Assembly (NCBI RefSeq): GCF_000382245.1
Contig: NZ_KB907867.1
Coordinates: 2,145-66,144, forward strand
Reading direction: 5' to 3'
DNA from: Kushneria aurantia DSM 21353
GTDB lineage: Bacteria > Pseudomonadota > Gammaproteobacteria > Pseudomonadales > Halomonadaceae
Length of the DNA stretch: 64,000 bases
In this document: positions 19,597 to 32,376 of the stretch, piece after piece
Layout of the letters: every line of letters starts with the position of its first letter
Position numbering within the stretch: the stretch's first letter is position 1
Program-made: the position numbers and the translations under genes
The notes under the pieces: generated by a model
Database searches by the model: none
What the model was told of the DNA's origin: nothing
Seen by the model: only the letters and a program-made list of their open reading frames with translations

Positions 19597-21657
19597 TCAG
19601 ACCGGCGGCTGCTCCGGGCTGTCGGGCATGTTGATGCTGCCCGGCTCCATACGATTGAGGTGCAGGAATTCGAGGTGTCGCTCGTACTGGTCGAGAATAT
19701 CCTCGATGACCTGCGAGGTGTTGTAGCCCATCAGGTCGTAGCCCTGACTGCCTTCCAGCAGATGCACCTCGAGGCGGAAGTACTCCTCGCGATTACTGTT
19801 CCGGGAAAGGGCAAAGGCGGGCAGCGGGAACGCCCGTGTCCACACCTGGTAGGTGAAGTTCTGCTCTTCGCCGAAGTCAACGTTCAACGAGATGTAGTCG
19901 TTGTCGTTCTGCTCGCCCTGATTGACCTCGACGTTCTGATTGCGCTGCTTGAGCTTGTCGCGGATCGACGTCATGGCCGGCTGCACCGTCTCGGCGATGA
20001 ACTGCCGCGCTTGCTGACGATCCGGGAAGTTCATGGAGCGCTCGAGACGCTGCTCCCAGTGCTTGCTGCTGTCACCGCTGCCGCCCATGCGACCGGAGAG
20101 CGAGCTGGAAAGGCTCAGCCGATGGCTCTCTTCCTTGAAGGCTTCAACCTTGAGCGCCTTGTAGAGGCCCGCCATCATGAAAAATATCACCACCGAGAAG
20201 GGCAACCCGGTAATCACCACCGCACTCTGCAGGGTGGAGAGACCGCCGGCCAACAGCAGCGCGAGGGTGAGAACGCCGATCACCGCCGACCACAGAATGC
20301 GCATCCAGATCGGCGCATCACTGCTGACATCCTTGAGAATCGAGGTGAAGTTCGACAGCACCAGCGCGCCCGAATCCCCCGAGGTCACGAAGAACACAAT
20401 GGCCAGAATACTGACGACGATGGTAGTCAGCACCGGGAGGGGATAGGTCTCCAGAAACAGATAGATCCCCGCGGGCGGATTGTTCATCACCTGCTGGCCG
20501 AAATCACTGGCCCCGTTGATCGCCATATCGATGGCGCTGTTACCCAGAATCGACATCCAGATCATCATGAAGGCGATCGGCAGCGTCAGCGTACCGGCGA
20601 CAAAGGTACGGATGGTGCGCCCACGCGAGATACGCGCCAGAAACAGCCCCACAAACGGCCCCCACGCAACCCACCAGGCCCAGAAGAACAGCGTCCAGGC
20701 GTTGAGCCAGTCGGTCGGCCGATCAAAGGCGTAGGTATCGAACGACATCGACACGAACGAGGAGAGGTAGTCCCCCACGTTCATCACCAGGGCGTTAAGC
20801 AGGAAGATGGTGTCGCCGGCAAACAGCACGAACAGCAGCAGTGCGATCGCCAGCAGAATATTGAACTCGGAGAGTCGGCGAATGCCGCGCTCGACCCCGG
20901 TGACGGCCGAGATGGTGGCAAACAGCACGATCAGCAGCACCAGCGCGGTCTGCGTCCAGGCGCTCTCGGTAATACCGAACATGAAGTTCAGCCCGTAGTT
21001 GAGCTGAATCACGCCGATACCCAGGCTGGCTGCAATGCCGAAAACCGTGCCCAGCACCGCGGCGATATCCACCACGTGGCCGATGGGGCCGTAGATTTTT
21101 TTGCCGAAGATGGGATAAAGCGCGCTACTGATGGTCAGCGGCAGATTGTGACGATAGCTGAAAAAGGCCAGCGACATGCCGATCAGGGTATAGATCCCCC
21201 AACCCGACAGCCCCCAGTGCAGGAAGGTCAGCTCCATGGCGTGACGCGCGGCGGCAATCTGCCCCTCGGGCGCATCGGGCGCGTTGTAGAACTGGGTCAG
21301 CGGCTCGGCGAGAGCGAAAAAGATAACCCCGATCCCGATACCGGCGGAGAACAGCATCGCCGACCAGGAGAAGATGTTGAAATCCGGTCGGGAGTGCTCG
21401 GGCCCGAGACGGATCTTGCCAAAGCGCGACACGCCCAGAAACACCACAAAGGCGAGATAGATCACCACGGTCAGGAAGTAATACCAACCGAAAGTATTGG
21501 AGATCCAGCCCAGTAAGGCGTTGATGACCGCACTGGCCTGCTCGGTGGCGATCATCGCCCATAGCGAGAACACCACGATGCCGATGAAGGAGCCGTAGAA
21601 GACGACCGGATTGAGCCGGTCCTCGTTCACCCTGTCCTTGTCCGTTGCTGTGCTCAT
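19597..21657 (-). CDS. betT: BCCT-family choline/glycine betaine transporter (BetT-like)
   Basis: A 686-residue member of the betaine/choline/carnitine transporter family, long enough to include the C-terminal cytosolic domain of about 180 residues typical of BetT. Twelve membrane helices are evident. Family landmarks are GIGIGVIFFALAEPL in helix 3, the HWGLSGWGIYTLIG helix and the Trp-rich ALTLFFWAWWVAWGPFVG motif of helix 8 (here AWTLFFWAWWVAWGPF). It brings in choline or betaine, an osmoprotectant route expected in a halophile. It is transcribed alone; the 265 bases between it and the LacI gene hold its promoter, which I could not define. Confidence 0.92.
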   Translation of the reverse strand: MSTATDKDRVNEDRLNPVVFYGSFIGIVVFSLWAMIATEQASAVINALLGWISNTFGWYYFLTVVIYLAFVVFLGVSRFGKIRLGPEHSRPDFNIFSWSAMLFSAGIGIGVIFFALAEPLTQFYNAPDAPEGQIAAARHAMELTFLHWGLSGWGIYTLIGMSLAFFSYRHNLPLTISSALYPIFGKKIYGPIGHVVDIAAVLGTVFGIAASLGIGVIQLNYGLNFMFGITESAWTQTALVLLIVLFATISAVTGVERGIRRLSEFNILLAIALLLFVLFAGDTIFLLNALVMNVGDYLSSFVSMSFDTYAFDRPTDWLNAWTLFFWAWWVAWGPFVGLFLARISRGRTIRTFVAGTLTLPIAFMMIWMSILGNSAIDMAINGASDFGQQVMNNPPAGIYLFLETYPLPVLTTIVVSILAIVFFVTSGDSGALVLSNFTSILKDVSSDAPIWMRILWSAVIGVLTLALLLAGGLSTLQSAVVITGLPFSVVIFFMMAGLYKALKVEAFKEESHRLSLSSSLSGRMGGSGDSSKHWEQRLERSMNFPDRQQARQFIAETVQPAMTSIRDKLKQRNQNVEVNQGEQNDNDYISLNVDFGEEQNFTYQVWTRAFPLPAFALSRNSNREEYFRLEVHLLEGSQGYDLMGYNTSQVIEDILDQYERHLEFLHLNRMEPGSINMPDSPEQPPV

Positions 21658-21922
21658 AAGGTTTCCCGATTGATTGTTAAAAGAACCCCATTACGTAGCG
21701 CGTTACCTTCCGATCCGGAGCGCCCGATCGGCGCCAAAGGATACGCTGCCGGTTTATAGTTTAACGGACATTCAAAAAAAATCACTTATCGGGTCGCAAT
21801 CGATGTAGAAGCGACGCTTATGCGACGCCGATGGAACGCCCGTCATCGCCCTGGTAGCGGCCCCTCTGGCGCGATGCCCCTGCGGCGGAAAGGTTACAGG
21901 TATAGGCAGAATGTCGGATAAG

Positions 21923-22990
21923 TCAGTCGATCGGACAGGTCTGGCCGTGGATCAGCCAGGTGGGTATTACCACCTCCTTATCATCGTCAAGGCCGGTCAC
22001 CATGCGCGCCGCGCGAATGCCCTTTGCGCGGCTGTCGTAGTAGACCGTGGTCAGATACGGCGGGCGGCGCTGCCCCTCGGCAATGCCATCAAAGCCGGTC
22101 AATTGCAGCGCCTGCGGCACCCGAATGCCGCGCTGCTCGGCCAGGCTCAGGGCAGTCAGCGCCAGCCGGTCCGACATGCACAGCAGCAGGTCGGGGGGAG
22201 TATCGTCATCCAGCAGCGGCTCGATCACCGGCGCCGCTGCTTCAAAGGTGTTGCCATCGACGTTGTAAAGCGGCACTGCGGCAGGCTCGAAGCCGGCCTC
22301 GGCCAGCGCGCGGTCGAAGCCGGCGAGGCGCTCCAGCATCATGGCATTGGGATGTTGCAACGGCCTATGACGCTCGCAGCTCCCCGCCGGAGCGTCCAGC
22401 GTCAGACGCAGCGCCAGTACCGCCGGGCGCCGAGCGCCACCGGCCAGCGCTCGGCGCGCCAGCTCGAAGGCCGCGTCGCGATTATCAATGCCGACCGAAG
22501 GCCGCCCCGGCATCAGGTTATCGACGGTCACCACCGGCTGCGACTGCGGCTCGCCGATCTGTGTCAACTGATCGTTGTCGGGAAGCGAGCCGTAGACCAG
22601 GTAGCCGTCGGCCACGCCGTTGAAGGACGAAAAGGGACGATCGGTGCGGGTCGCGTTGGTCAGCAGCAGAATACGGTAGTCGTGGGCGTCAAACACTTGC
22701 GAGATACCGGCCAGAAACTCGCTCGCCACGCTGTCGGAGAAACTGTAGCCGAGGTCGTCGGAGAGCACGACGCCAATGATCCGGCTGAGCCCGGTACGCA
22801 GCGTGCGGCCACGGCTGTCCGGGCCGTTGTAGCCCAGCGCCCGGGCCGCGGCGAGAATCTCCCGGCGACGGCGCGCAGAGAGCTGGTCGGGACGATTGAA
22901 GGCGTTGGAGACGGTGGCCGCCGACACGCCCAGCCGTGCGGCCACCTGCTTGAGGGTAATGCGCGTCGCCGCGCGGCGACGGGGGCTCAT
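21923..22990 (-). CDS. LacI-family regulator of the alpha-glucoside locus
   Basis: A 355-residue LacI-type repressor. The N-terminal helix-turn-helix and hinge are clear (ITLKQVAARLGVSAATVSNAFNRPDQLSARRRREILAAARALGYNGPDSRGRTLRTG), and the periplasmic-binding-protein-like sugar domain follows (RIIGVVLSDDLGYSFSDSVASEFLAGISQV...). It is the last gene of the sugar cluster, 49 bases after the glucosidase. A LacI-type palindrome lies at 29168-29181 between the binding-protein and porin genes and is its most likely operator. Confidence 0.9.
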   Translation of the reverse strand: MSPRRRAATRITLKQVAARLGVSAATVSNAFNRPDQLSARRRREILAAARALGYNGPDSRGRTLRTGLSRIIGVVLSDDLGYSFSDSVASEFLAGISQVFDAHDYRILLLTNATRTDRPFSSFNGVADGYLVYGSLPDNDQLTQIGEPQSQPVVTVDNLMPGRPSVGIDNRDAAFELARRALAGGARRPAVLALRLTLDAPAGSCERHRPLQHPNAMMLERLAGFDRALAEAGFEPAAVPLYNVDGNTFEAAAPVIEPLLDDDTPPDLLLCMSDRLALTALSLAEQRGIRVPQALQLTGFDGIAEGQRRPPYLTTVYYDSRAKGIRAARMVTGLDDDKEVVIPTWLIHGQTCPID

Positions 22991-23039
22991 ACGCGATCCA
23001 ACCGACGCCGGCTCGCACTACCGGCGCAGACAGTCTTGA

Positions 23040-24656
23040 TCATGACAGGAGCCATACCGCCGCGTTGCCGGCCAGCTCACGTCCGCCTGCCGCCTCCGGC
23101 AGACTGTGGGCGATCACCTGCCCCTCGGGCAGCGCCACCGGCGCACTGCCCAGATTGAGCACCACGGTGATATCGCCGTTACTGACCCTCATGACGTCAT
23201 CGCGCGGGCTCACATGCCAGACCAGCATACCGCGGCCGAGATTGTAATCGCGGCGCAGCGCCAGCAGGCGCCGATAGAGTGACAGGGTCGAATCCGGCGC
23301 ATCCTGCTGAATATCGACCGCATAGCGGGCGTAGCTGACGGGCTGCGGCAGCCAGGGCTCGGCGGCAGCGCCATCGCTGAAACCGAAGGCCGGTGCGTCC
23401 GCCCGCCACGGCAGCGGCACGCGGCAGCCGTCGCGCCCGCCGTCCTCGCCGCCGGTGCGTAGAAAGCCCGGGTCCTGACGGTAGCGATCCGGCATGGTGG
23501 TGTGGTCCGGCAGGCCCAGCTCCTCACCCTGGTAAAGATAGGCCGAGCCCGGCAGCGCCAGCGTCAGCATGATGATCGCCCGCGCCCGCCGCAGGCCCAG
23601 CGCCTCGTCGGGCTGTTCATCCTCGGCGCCGATCTTCTGCGGGCGCGCACCGGGGTCGGAGAGCCCCAGCCGCGAGGCGTGACGCACGCCGTCGTGATTG
23701 GACATCACCCAGGTGGTGGTGGCCCCGACCTCACTGCTGCTGGCGATCGAGCGGTCAATTACGTTGCGCAGCTCATCGGCCTTCCAGTGCGCCATCAGGT
23801 AGTCGAAATTGAACGCCTGCTGCATCTCATCGGGGCGAATATAGCGAATCACTCGCTCCGGCTTGAGCCAGGCTTCGGCGACCATCATGCGGTCGTCGCC
23901 GTACTCGGCCAGCACCCGGTGCCAGCGCCGATAGATATCATGCACCTCATCCTGGTCCCACATCGGGCCGCGGTTGCCGCCCTCGACCATTACCTGCTCG
24001 CCGTCCCAATCGGGCAGGTCGGGCTGCTTGATCATGCCGTGGGCAACATCGACGCGAAAGCCATCGACGCCGCGCCCGAGCCAGAAACGCAATACGTTTT
24101 CGAACTCCTCGCGCACCTCCGGGTTACGCCAGTCGAGATCGGGCTGGCCGGTATCGAACATGTGCAGATACCACTGGCCGTCATCGATACGCGTCCAGGC
24201 CGGGCCGCCGAAGATGCTCTGCCAGTTGTTGGGCGGTAGCTCGCCGTGTTCGCCGCGTCCTTCGCGGAACATATAGCGCGCCCGCTCGGGGCTGCCGGAC
24301 GGGCTGGCCAGTGCCTGGCGAAACCAGACGTGCTCGCTCGAGGTGTGGTTGGGCACCAGGTCAACGATCACCTTCATACCGCGCTCATGGGCACCCGCCA
24401 GCATGCGGTCGAAATCGTCCAGGGTGCCAAACAGCGGGTCGACGTCGCGATAGTCGGCCACATCATAGCCGGCATCGCACTGCGGCGAGCGGTAGAAGGG
24501 CGACAGCCAGAGCGCATCGACGCCGAGTGCCGCGAGGTAATCAAGGCGTTCGGTAACACCGGCCAGGTCCCCCATGCCGTCGCCGTTGGCGTCCATGAAG
24601 CTACGCGGATAGATCTGATAGATGACGGCGTCGCGCCACCACTGCGGGTGAATCAT
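23040..24656 (-). CDS. GH13 alpha-glucosidase
   Basis: A 538-residue cytoplasmic glycoside hydrolase of family 13. The start at 24656 gives MIHPQWWRDAVIYQIYPRSFMDANGDGMGDLAGV. Conserved regions are DLVPNH (99-104), DGFRVDVAHG with nucleophile D203, VAEAW with acid/base E261 and SNHD with D322, so the catalytic triad is complete. The QPDLDWRNPEV stretch fits alpha-glucosidase/sucrose- or trehalose-type hydrolases. There is no signal peptide, so it acts on sugar brought in by the neighbouring ABC importer. Exact linkage preference is not resolved. Confidence 0.93.
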   Translation of the reverse strand: MIHPQWWRDAVIYQIYPRSFMDANGDGMGDLAGVTERLDYLAALGVDALWLSPFYRSPQCDAGYDVADYRDVDPLFGTLDDFDRMLAGAHERGMKVIVDLVPNHTSSEHVWFRQALASPSGSPERARYMFREGRGEHGELPPNNWQSIFGGPAWTRIDDGQWYLHMFDTGQPDLDWRNPEVREEFENVLRFWLGRGVDGFRVDVAHGMIKQPDLPDWDGEQVMVEGGNRGPMWDQDEVHDIYRRWHRVLAEYGDDRMMVAEAWLKPERVIRYIRPDEMQQAFNFDYLMAHWKADELRNVIDRSIASSSEVGATTTWVMSNHDGVRHASRLGLSDPGARPQKIGAEDEQPDEALGLRRARAIIMLTLALPGSAYLYQGEELGLPDHTTMPDRYRQDPGFLRTGGEDGGRDGCRVPLPWRADAPAFGFSDGAAAEPWLPQPVSYARYAVDIQQDAPDSTLSLYRRLLALRRDYNLGRGMLVWHVSPRDDVMRVSNGDITVVLNLGSAPVALPEGQVIAHSLPEAAGGRELAGNAAVWLLS

Positions 24657-24811
24657 GAGAGTTCCCGTGATCGCAAGGGTTCGGAGACGATACCCGATGG
24701 CCAATGCTGCTCGCCGCCATCGCGTTCGCGCTCTTTGCCGGTTATAGATGAAAAGGGTGTCAACTTGTGTATAGAGAAAGATGGCGCATGACGCGACTGC
24801 GCCGGCCGCCG

Positions 24812-25942
24812 TCAGGTCGGCGCCTGCTCGCTGTGGCGATCGCTGCGGCGCGCGGCATCGGCCACCGGCAGCGCACGGCCCTCACCATCGAACAGGTGCA
24901 CCTTGTCGGCGTCGAAGTCGAGCGTTACCCGTTCGCCGCGCTCGAAGCGGCTGGGCGCCTCGGTGCGGCACACCAGCAGCTCGCCGTCGGCCATCTGCAG
25001 ATAGAGATAGGCCTCGCTGCCGAGATACTCGACGTTGACGACCTCGACACCCTCGCCCTGCGCAGCCGGCGTCAGGTGCAGGTGCTCGGGGCGCACGCCC
25101 AGCTCCAGCCGCTCGCCGACAGCGTCCGCCGGCAGCTGCTGCGGCAGGTCGCGCTCGCCCACCCCGGGCACATTGATGCGACAGCCGCGATCGTTGCCGG
25201 TGCGCGCCTCGACGTGAATGAAGTTCATCCGCGGCGAGCCGATGAAGCCGGCCACGAAACGCGAGGCGGGGCGCTCGTAGAGCTCCTGCGGGGTGCCGAT
25301 CTGCTCGACGTGGCCGGCGTTGAGCACCACGATCCGGTCGGCCAGCGTCATCGCCTCCACCTGGTCGTGGGTGACATAGATCATGGTCGAGCCGAGACGT
25401 TTGTGCAGCCCGGCGATCTCATTGCGGGTCTGTACTCGCAGCGCGGCGTCGAGGTTGGAAAGCGGCTCGTCGAACAGCAATATCTTCGGTTCGCGTGCCA
25501 TCGCCCGGCCGATCGCCACGCGCTGGCGCTGACCGCCGGAGAGCGCCTTCGGCAGCCGCTCCAGCAGGCCATCGAGCTGCAGAATCCTTGCCGTCTGACG
25601 CACGCGCTCATCGACCGTCTGCTTGTCGGTCTTCGCCAGCTTGAGGCCGAAAGCGATGTTCTGATACACGCTCATGTGCGGATAGAGCGCGTAGGACTGA
25701 AACACCATGCCAATGCCGCGCTCCTGCGGCGTCAGGTTGTTGACCCGCTGCTCGTCGATCAGCAGATCGCCGTTGGTGATCGACTCGAGCCCCGCGATCA
25801 GCCGCAAAAGCGTTGACTTGCCGCAGCCGGAGGGGCCGACGAAGACCACGAACTCGCCATCGCCGATCGCCATCGACACATCATCGATCACCCGGGTCGA
25901 ACCGAAGCGCTTGTTGACCCGTTCCAGTTTTACACCAGCCAT
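24812..25942 (-). CDS. Sugar ABC transporter ATPase (MalK/UgpC/ThuK type)
   Basis: A 376-residue ATPase. Walker A is GPSGCGKST, the signature motif LSGGQRQRV and Walker B ILLFDEPLSNLD, followed by the regulatory OB-fold half typical of carbohydrate importers (RPEHLHLTPA...). The ATG at 25942 has a perfect AGGAGG 5 bases upstream; the frame continues to 25981 but without a better start. It energises the permease pair encoded upstream and may contact the LacI-controlled glucosidase pathway only through substrate supply. Confidence 0.95.
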   Translation of the reverse strand: MAGVKLERVNKRFGSTRVIDDVSMAIGDGEFVVFVGPSGCGKSTLLRLIAGLESITNGDLLIDEQRVNNLTPQERGIGMVFQSYALYPHMSVYQNIAFGLKLAKTDKQTVDERVRQTARILQLDGLLERLPKALSGGQRQRVAIGRAMAREPKILLFDEPLSNLDAALRVQTRNEIAGLHKRLGSTMIYVTHDQVEAMTLADRIVVLNAGHVEQIGTPQELYERPASRFVAGFIGSPRMNFIHVEARTGNDRGCRINVPGVGERDLPQQLPADAVGERLELGVRPEHLHLTPAAQGEGVEVVNVEYLGSEAYLYLQMADGELLVCRTEAPSRFERGERVTLDFDADKVHLFDGEGRALPVADAARRSDRHSEQAPT

Positions 25943-25984
25943 AATTCCTCCTGCCCAACAACGGGAAACCCTTGCGACCAATGC

Positions 25985-26823
<839 letters not shown>

Positions 26824-26827
<4 letters not shown>

Positions 26828-27831
26828 GAGCCACCTCCCAGCTGACGACGACCGATATACAGATAGACCACCGTGATCAGCGCGATGATCATGAACAAAA
26901 GCGTCGAGGCGGCGCTGCCGTAGCCCACGTCCTGGAACTCCACCAGCTGCTGACGGGCGTAGATCGACATCGTCATGGTCGAGGCGGCGTTGGAGGTCAA
27001 CACGTAGATGACGTCGAATACCCTGAGGGCATCCAGCGCACGAAAGATGATTGCCACCAGCAGCGCCGGCATAATCAGCGGCAGAGTGACGCGAAAGAAC
27101 ACCCTGACCGGATGGATGCCGTCGACCTTCGCCGCCTCGTAACAGTCCGACGGCAGCATCTGCAGCGCGGCCAGCACCAGCAGCGCCACGAAGGGCGTCG
27201 CCTTCCACACATCGACGATGATCACTGCCCACATCGACAGGCTGGCATCGGCAGTCCAGGAGAGCGGCGCGTCGATCAGCCCCAGGCCCAGCAGCATATG
27301 GTTGATGATGCCGAACTGGTCATTGAGCATCCACGCCCAGATCTTGGCCGACACCACGGTGGGAATCGCCCAGGGGATCAGCATTGCCGCGCGCACCAGG
27401 GTGCGGCCGCGAAAGTGGGCATTGAGTACCAGCGCCACGATCACTCCCAGCACCGCCTCCAGCGAGACCGACACCAGGGTGAAGTAGAGGGTGTTCCACA
27501 CCGACTGCCACCACATCGGGTCGGCCATGATGCCGTACCAGCCGTTGTCATACACCAGGTAGTTCTCGAGACCAATAAACTGCCCGCCCTCGAGGCTCGA
27601 CAGGCTGGCATCGGTCATGCTGAACCAGAAGGTGCGCACAAGCGGCCAGCCGGCAACCGCTGCCAGCACTACCAGCATCGGGGCGAGAAACAGCCAGGCG
27701 GCGCGTACCCGCCGCCGCCGTACCCGGGTTCCTCGCTCGCGGCGCGGGCTGTCAGCCTGCTGCTGCAAAAACGCTCTATCCGTCATATCGGCCGCGACAT
27801 CGCTCGTCGCGGCCTGCTGCCGAGTCGCCAT
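26824..27831 (-). CDS. Sugar ABC transporter permease (MalF/ThuF type)
   Basis: A 335-residue permease with a basic, Arg-rich N-terminal tail (RRERGTRVRRRRVRAAW) ahead of six membrane helices. The EAA loop is YEAAKVDGIHPVRVFFRVTLPLIMPAL near residue 240. It forms the heterodimeric channel with the downstream permease. It follows the binding-protein gene by 23 bases, consistent with one operon running binding protein, permease, permease, ATPase, glucosidase, regulator. Confidence 0.94.
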
Positions 27832-27854
27832 AACGCGCCTCCTTCTTCAACCGT

Positions 27855-29123
27855 TTACCAGCCCCGTCCCTTGATGCGCCTGAGCTCGCTCTGCAGGCCA
27901 TCCAGCCCCTGTTGCGCCTCGGTATTCCCGGACAGCACTTCATGGACGGTATTGAAAAAAGCGTTGGAGACGCGCGGATATTTGTCGCCGGTCACCGCCG
28001 AGGGACGCGGGATCGCCGAAGTGAAAGTGTTATAGAGGGTGCCGAAGAAGGGCACTGCGGCCAGCACCTCCTCGTCCTGATAGAGCGCCGGCAGCGTAGG
28101 ATTGTAGGAGCCGTCGATGGCACGGCGCTTTTGCTCCTCGGGAGAAGTCAAAAAGGCGACCAGTTCGGCGGCCAGCTGCGGGTGCTCGCTGTAGCGTGAT
28201 ACCGCCAGGTTCCAGCCGCCCAGCACCGCCGCGCTCTGACCGTTTTCACCGCCGGCGGGCAGCGCCACGACGCCGACATTGTCGCGAATATCGCTCTGCT
28301 CCGACTGCACCAGGTCCCAGGCGTAGGGCCAGTTGCGCATGAATAGCGCATTGCCCGACTGGAAGACGCCGCGCGCCTCCTCCTCGGTGTAGTTAAGCAC
28401 CCCCTGCGGCGAGATATCGTTGATCCAGCTGGCAGCCAGTGTCAGCGCCTGCGCCGCCTGCGGATTGTCGATGGTGATATCGCCCTGGTCATTGACGATG
28501 GTGCCACCCTCGGGATAGCTGGCGATCCACTCCAGCGCGTTGACGGTCAGCCCCTCGTAGGCGCGCCCCTGAAACACATAGCCCCAGAAACCGCTGTTGC
28601 CCGCCTCGCGCTCACCAGCTTGCACCGTGCGCGCCGCCTCGGTCAGTTGCTGCCAGGTGGCGGGCACTTCAAGACCATACTTGTCGAGCAGATCCTTGCG
28701 GTAATAGAGCACACCGGCATCGGTAAACCAGGGCATCGCCACCAGCCGGCCGTCAACGGTGTTGTTGTCGACGATGGACTGGAAAAAGTCCTGGGTGGCA
28801 TTCGTCGGCAGGTATTGATTGAGATCGACCAGATGCGGTGCCAGCATGCCGGGCCACACGACGTCGATCTGCAGCACATCGATATCGCTGGATTGCGCGC
28901 CGAGAATCTGCTGATAAAGCGACAGACGTTCGGTGGCGGAATTGGGTGTCGAGACCACCTCGACGCTGTGGCCGCTCTGCGCTTCCCAGCGGGCCACCCC
29001 TGCCTGGCAAAGCTGCAGCTCGGCACCCACGGCGCCGCAGGAGATAGTGAGATCGGCCGCCTGCGCCTGGCCGGCGCTGGCGACAACCAGAAGAAAACCT
29101 GCGGGAAGCAATCGGGCCTTCAT
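27855..29123 (-). CDS. Periplasmic sugar-binding protein (ThuE-like)
   Basis: A 422-residue extracellular solute-binding protein of family 1, with a signal peptide cleaved after AQA near residue 22. The mature start LTISCGAVGAELQLCQAGVARWEAQSGHSVEVVSTPNSATERLSLYQQ closely resembles what I recall of trehalose/maltose/sucrose binding proteins of the ThuE group. It delivers an alpha-glucoside to the permeases. As first gene of the operon it lies next to the divergent porin gene, with the LacI-type operator between them. Confidence 0.92.
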   Translation of the reverse strand: MKARLLPAGFLLVVASAGQAQAADLTISCGAVGAELQLCQAGVARWEAQSGHSVEVVSTPNSATERLSLYQQILGAQSSDIDVLQIDVVWPGMLAPHLVDLNQYLPTNATQDFFQSIVDNNTVDGRLVAMPWFTDAGVLYYRKDLLDKYGLEVPATWQQLTEAARTVQAGEREAGNSGFWGYVFQGRAYEGLTVNALEWIASYPEGGTIVNDQGDITIDNPQAAQALTLAASWINDISPQGVLNYTEEEARGVFQSGNALFMRNWPYAWDLVQSEQSDIRDNVGVVALPAGGENGQSAAVLGGWNLAVSRYSEHPQLAAELVAFLTSPEEQKRRAIDGSYNPTLPALYQDEEVLAAVPFFGTLYNTFTSAIPRPSAVTGDKYPRVSNAFFNTVHEVLSGNTEAQQGLDGLQSELRRIKGRGW

Positions 29124-29167
29124 AATGGCAACACCCCTTTCTCGAAGTAAATTTTTTTCAGTATCGG

Positions 29168-29181
29168 CTTAATCGTTTAAG
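29168..29181. promoter_or_regulatory. Predicted LacI-family operator
   Basis: CTTAATCGTTTAAG is a near-perfect palindrome (arms CTTAA and TTAAG, centre TCGT) of the kind bound by LacI-family regulators. It lies 45 bases upstream of the binding-protein start and about 200 bases upstream of the porin start, so it could control both divergent units. The assignment to the LacI gene at 21923 is inference from location. Confidence 0.6.
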
Positions 29182-29315
29182 ACACCGAAAAATTACGCCC
29201 AATTACAATGGCGATACATAAGACCTTGGACTGATAACCCTTGGTTTATGCGACCAATGAACAGCTCAACAACGCCCTCTTCTACAGTTTACCTTCAGCG
29301 CTCGTTCGTGACTGA

Positions 29316-30938
<1,623 letters not shown>

Positions 30939-30966
30939 GCCTCAAGGCACCGGATACAGGGACACA

Positions 30967-30991
30967 AGGGGCGCGGCCGGGCCGCGCCCCT
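30967..30991. terminator. GC hairpin between the converging porin and MFS genes
   Basis: An 11-bp stem (AGGGGCGCGGC paired with GCCGCGCCCCT) with a 3-base loop lies 28 bases after the porin stop. No T-tract follows on either strand, so it is at best a weak or factor-assisted terminator. The sequence GATCCTTCACGCC is repeated just after it. Confidence 0.5.
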
Positions 30992-31016
30992 CCCGATCCT
31001 TCACGCCCTTGATCCT

Positions 31017-32225
31017 TCACGCCTCATCCCAGCCACTACCCGCCTCCCGAGCCGGCGCAGGTGATGCGCCACGCCTCCCGGAGGCGACCATCAAAACGAT
31101 CGCCGGCAGGATCACCAGGCTGGCCGACAGCATGGCACCGTCGATGCCGACCGACTCGAGGGCGCCGCCTCCGACAATCACGCCCACGCCGATGGCCGCG
31201 TTCAGGACCGCCGTGTGAATGGCGGTGGCCGGTACGGTATGCTCACCGGCCAGTGACAGCACCCAGGTCTGCAGGCCTGTAAACAGGGCAGATATGGTCA
31301 TGCCCCAGACAATGAGCAGGCCGACGATCCACCACACTCCCGTGGTGGGACCGCCCAGGCCCAGCGCCATGATGGCCAGTGCCATACCGACCAGTGCCAT
31401 GAAAATGAAGACTCTCAAATGGCGGTCAATCAGCAGGGCGCTCAACAGATTGCCGGCAAAGCCGGCAGCCCCGAAGGCAAACAGCATGACCGCAACGGCA
31501 TAGGCCGAGATGCCCGGAATGGCGCTCAGGAATGGCTCGATGAAGGTATACGCCCCGAAATGCGCTGCGGCCGTCAGACCGGTGATGACATAGGTCACTC
31601 TCAGGTCCCGGCGCCTGATGGTCGCCATGAAACCACTGGCGCCGGATGACGACGGCAGGTGCATGGGGGGAAGCATCCACGCAAGGGCGCCGGCACAGAG
31701 GGCAGACATGCCCGCCAGACACCCGAAGGCGGTACGCCAGTCCACGTACTGACCGATCAGGTTGACCAGCGGCACGCCCATGACGGTCGCTACCGTGATG
31801 CCCCCCAGCACGATGGACGTCGCCAGCCCCACCCGTCCCTCTGGCACCATCTGCGCCGCGGTCGCGGCAACGCTCGCCCAGAACACGCCATGGGCGATGG
31901 CCCCCAGGGCCCGAGCGCCCAGCAGGGTCGACAGATCGGAAGACAGCGCCGCCAGGACGCTGGAGGCAGCAAGAATCAGCATCAGGGAGATCAACAGGGC
32001 CTTGCGCGAGATCCGGTGACTGACCCAGCTGGATAACAGGCCGCTGGCCGCTCCGATCCAGGCATACAGAGTGACGGCCAGCCCGACCATCGAGGGAGAT
32101 TCATCAATATCCGAGGCGATCCGGGACAACAGCCCGATCGGCGCGAATTCGGTGGTCACCATCGTGAAGGACGCCAGACAGAGGACGCCAACGCCGCCCC
32201 ACGTTCGAAAGGTTGATCTGGTCAC
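31017..32225 (-). CDS. MFS efflux transporter (SotB/AraJ-like)
   Basis: A 402-residue major facilitator of the drug/sugar-efflux branch, with twelve helices. It begins MTRSTFRTWGGVGVLCLASFTMVTTEFAPIGLLSRIASDI, close to the SotB/AraJ/YdhP group where a TE motif in helix 1 is conserved, and has the LSSWVSHRISRKALL loop. Natural substrates of such exporters are poorly known; sugars or drugs are typical. It stands alone, converging on the porin gene. Confidence 0.88.
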   Translation of the reverse strand: MTRSTFRTWGGVGVLCLASFTMVTTEFAPIGLLSRIASDIDESPSMVGLAVTLYAWIGAASGLLSSWVSHRISRKALLISLMLILAASSVLAALSSDLSTLLGARALGAIAHGVFWASVAATAAQMVPEGRVGLATSIVLGGITVATVMGVPLVNLIGQYVDWRTAFGCLAGMSALCAGALAWMLPPMHLPSSSGASGFMATIRRRDLRVTYVITGLTAAAHFGAYTFIEPFLSAIPGISAYAVAVMLFAFGAAGFAGNLLSALLIDRHLRVFIFMALVGMALAIMALGLGGPTTGVWWIVGLLIVWGMTISALFTGLQTWVLSLAGEHTVPATAIHTAVLNAAIGVGVIVGGGALESVGIDGAMLSASLVILPAIVLMVASGRRGASPAPAREAGSGWDEA

Positions 32226-32376
32226 GATATAAAACCCTGTGGCTTCTCGTCGGGTAGGTGGATCTCGCTCGAGGATTATCTTCGGGTTCTTTCACTGCCG
32301 CAACCGATAGAGTGTCGCGGCCTTGTTCACGCTACGGCGCTATCACGTCACTGCCGGCCGCCATGATCAACCCGCA

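Noticed and set aside
19660-21516. 618-codon plus-strand ORF across the BCCT gene
   Set aside because: Antisense shadow of a high-GC gene; the minus-strand product is an unmistakable transporter.
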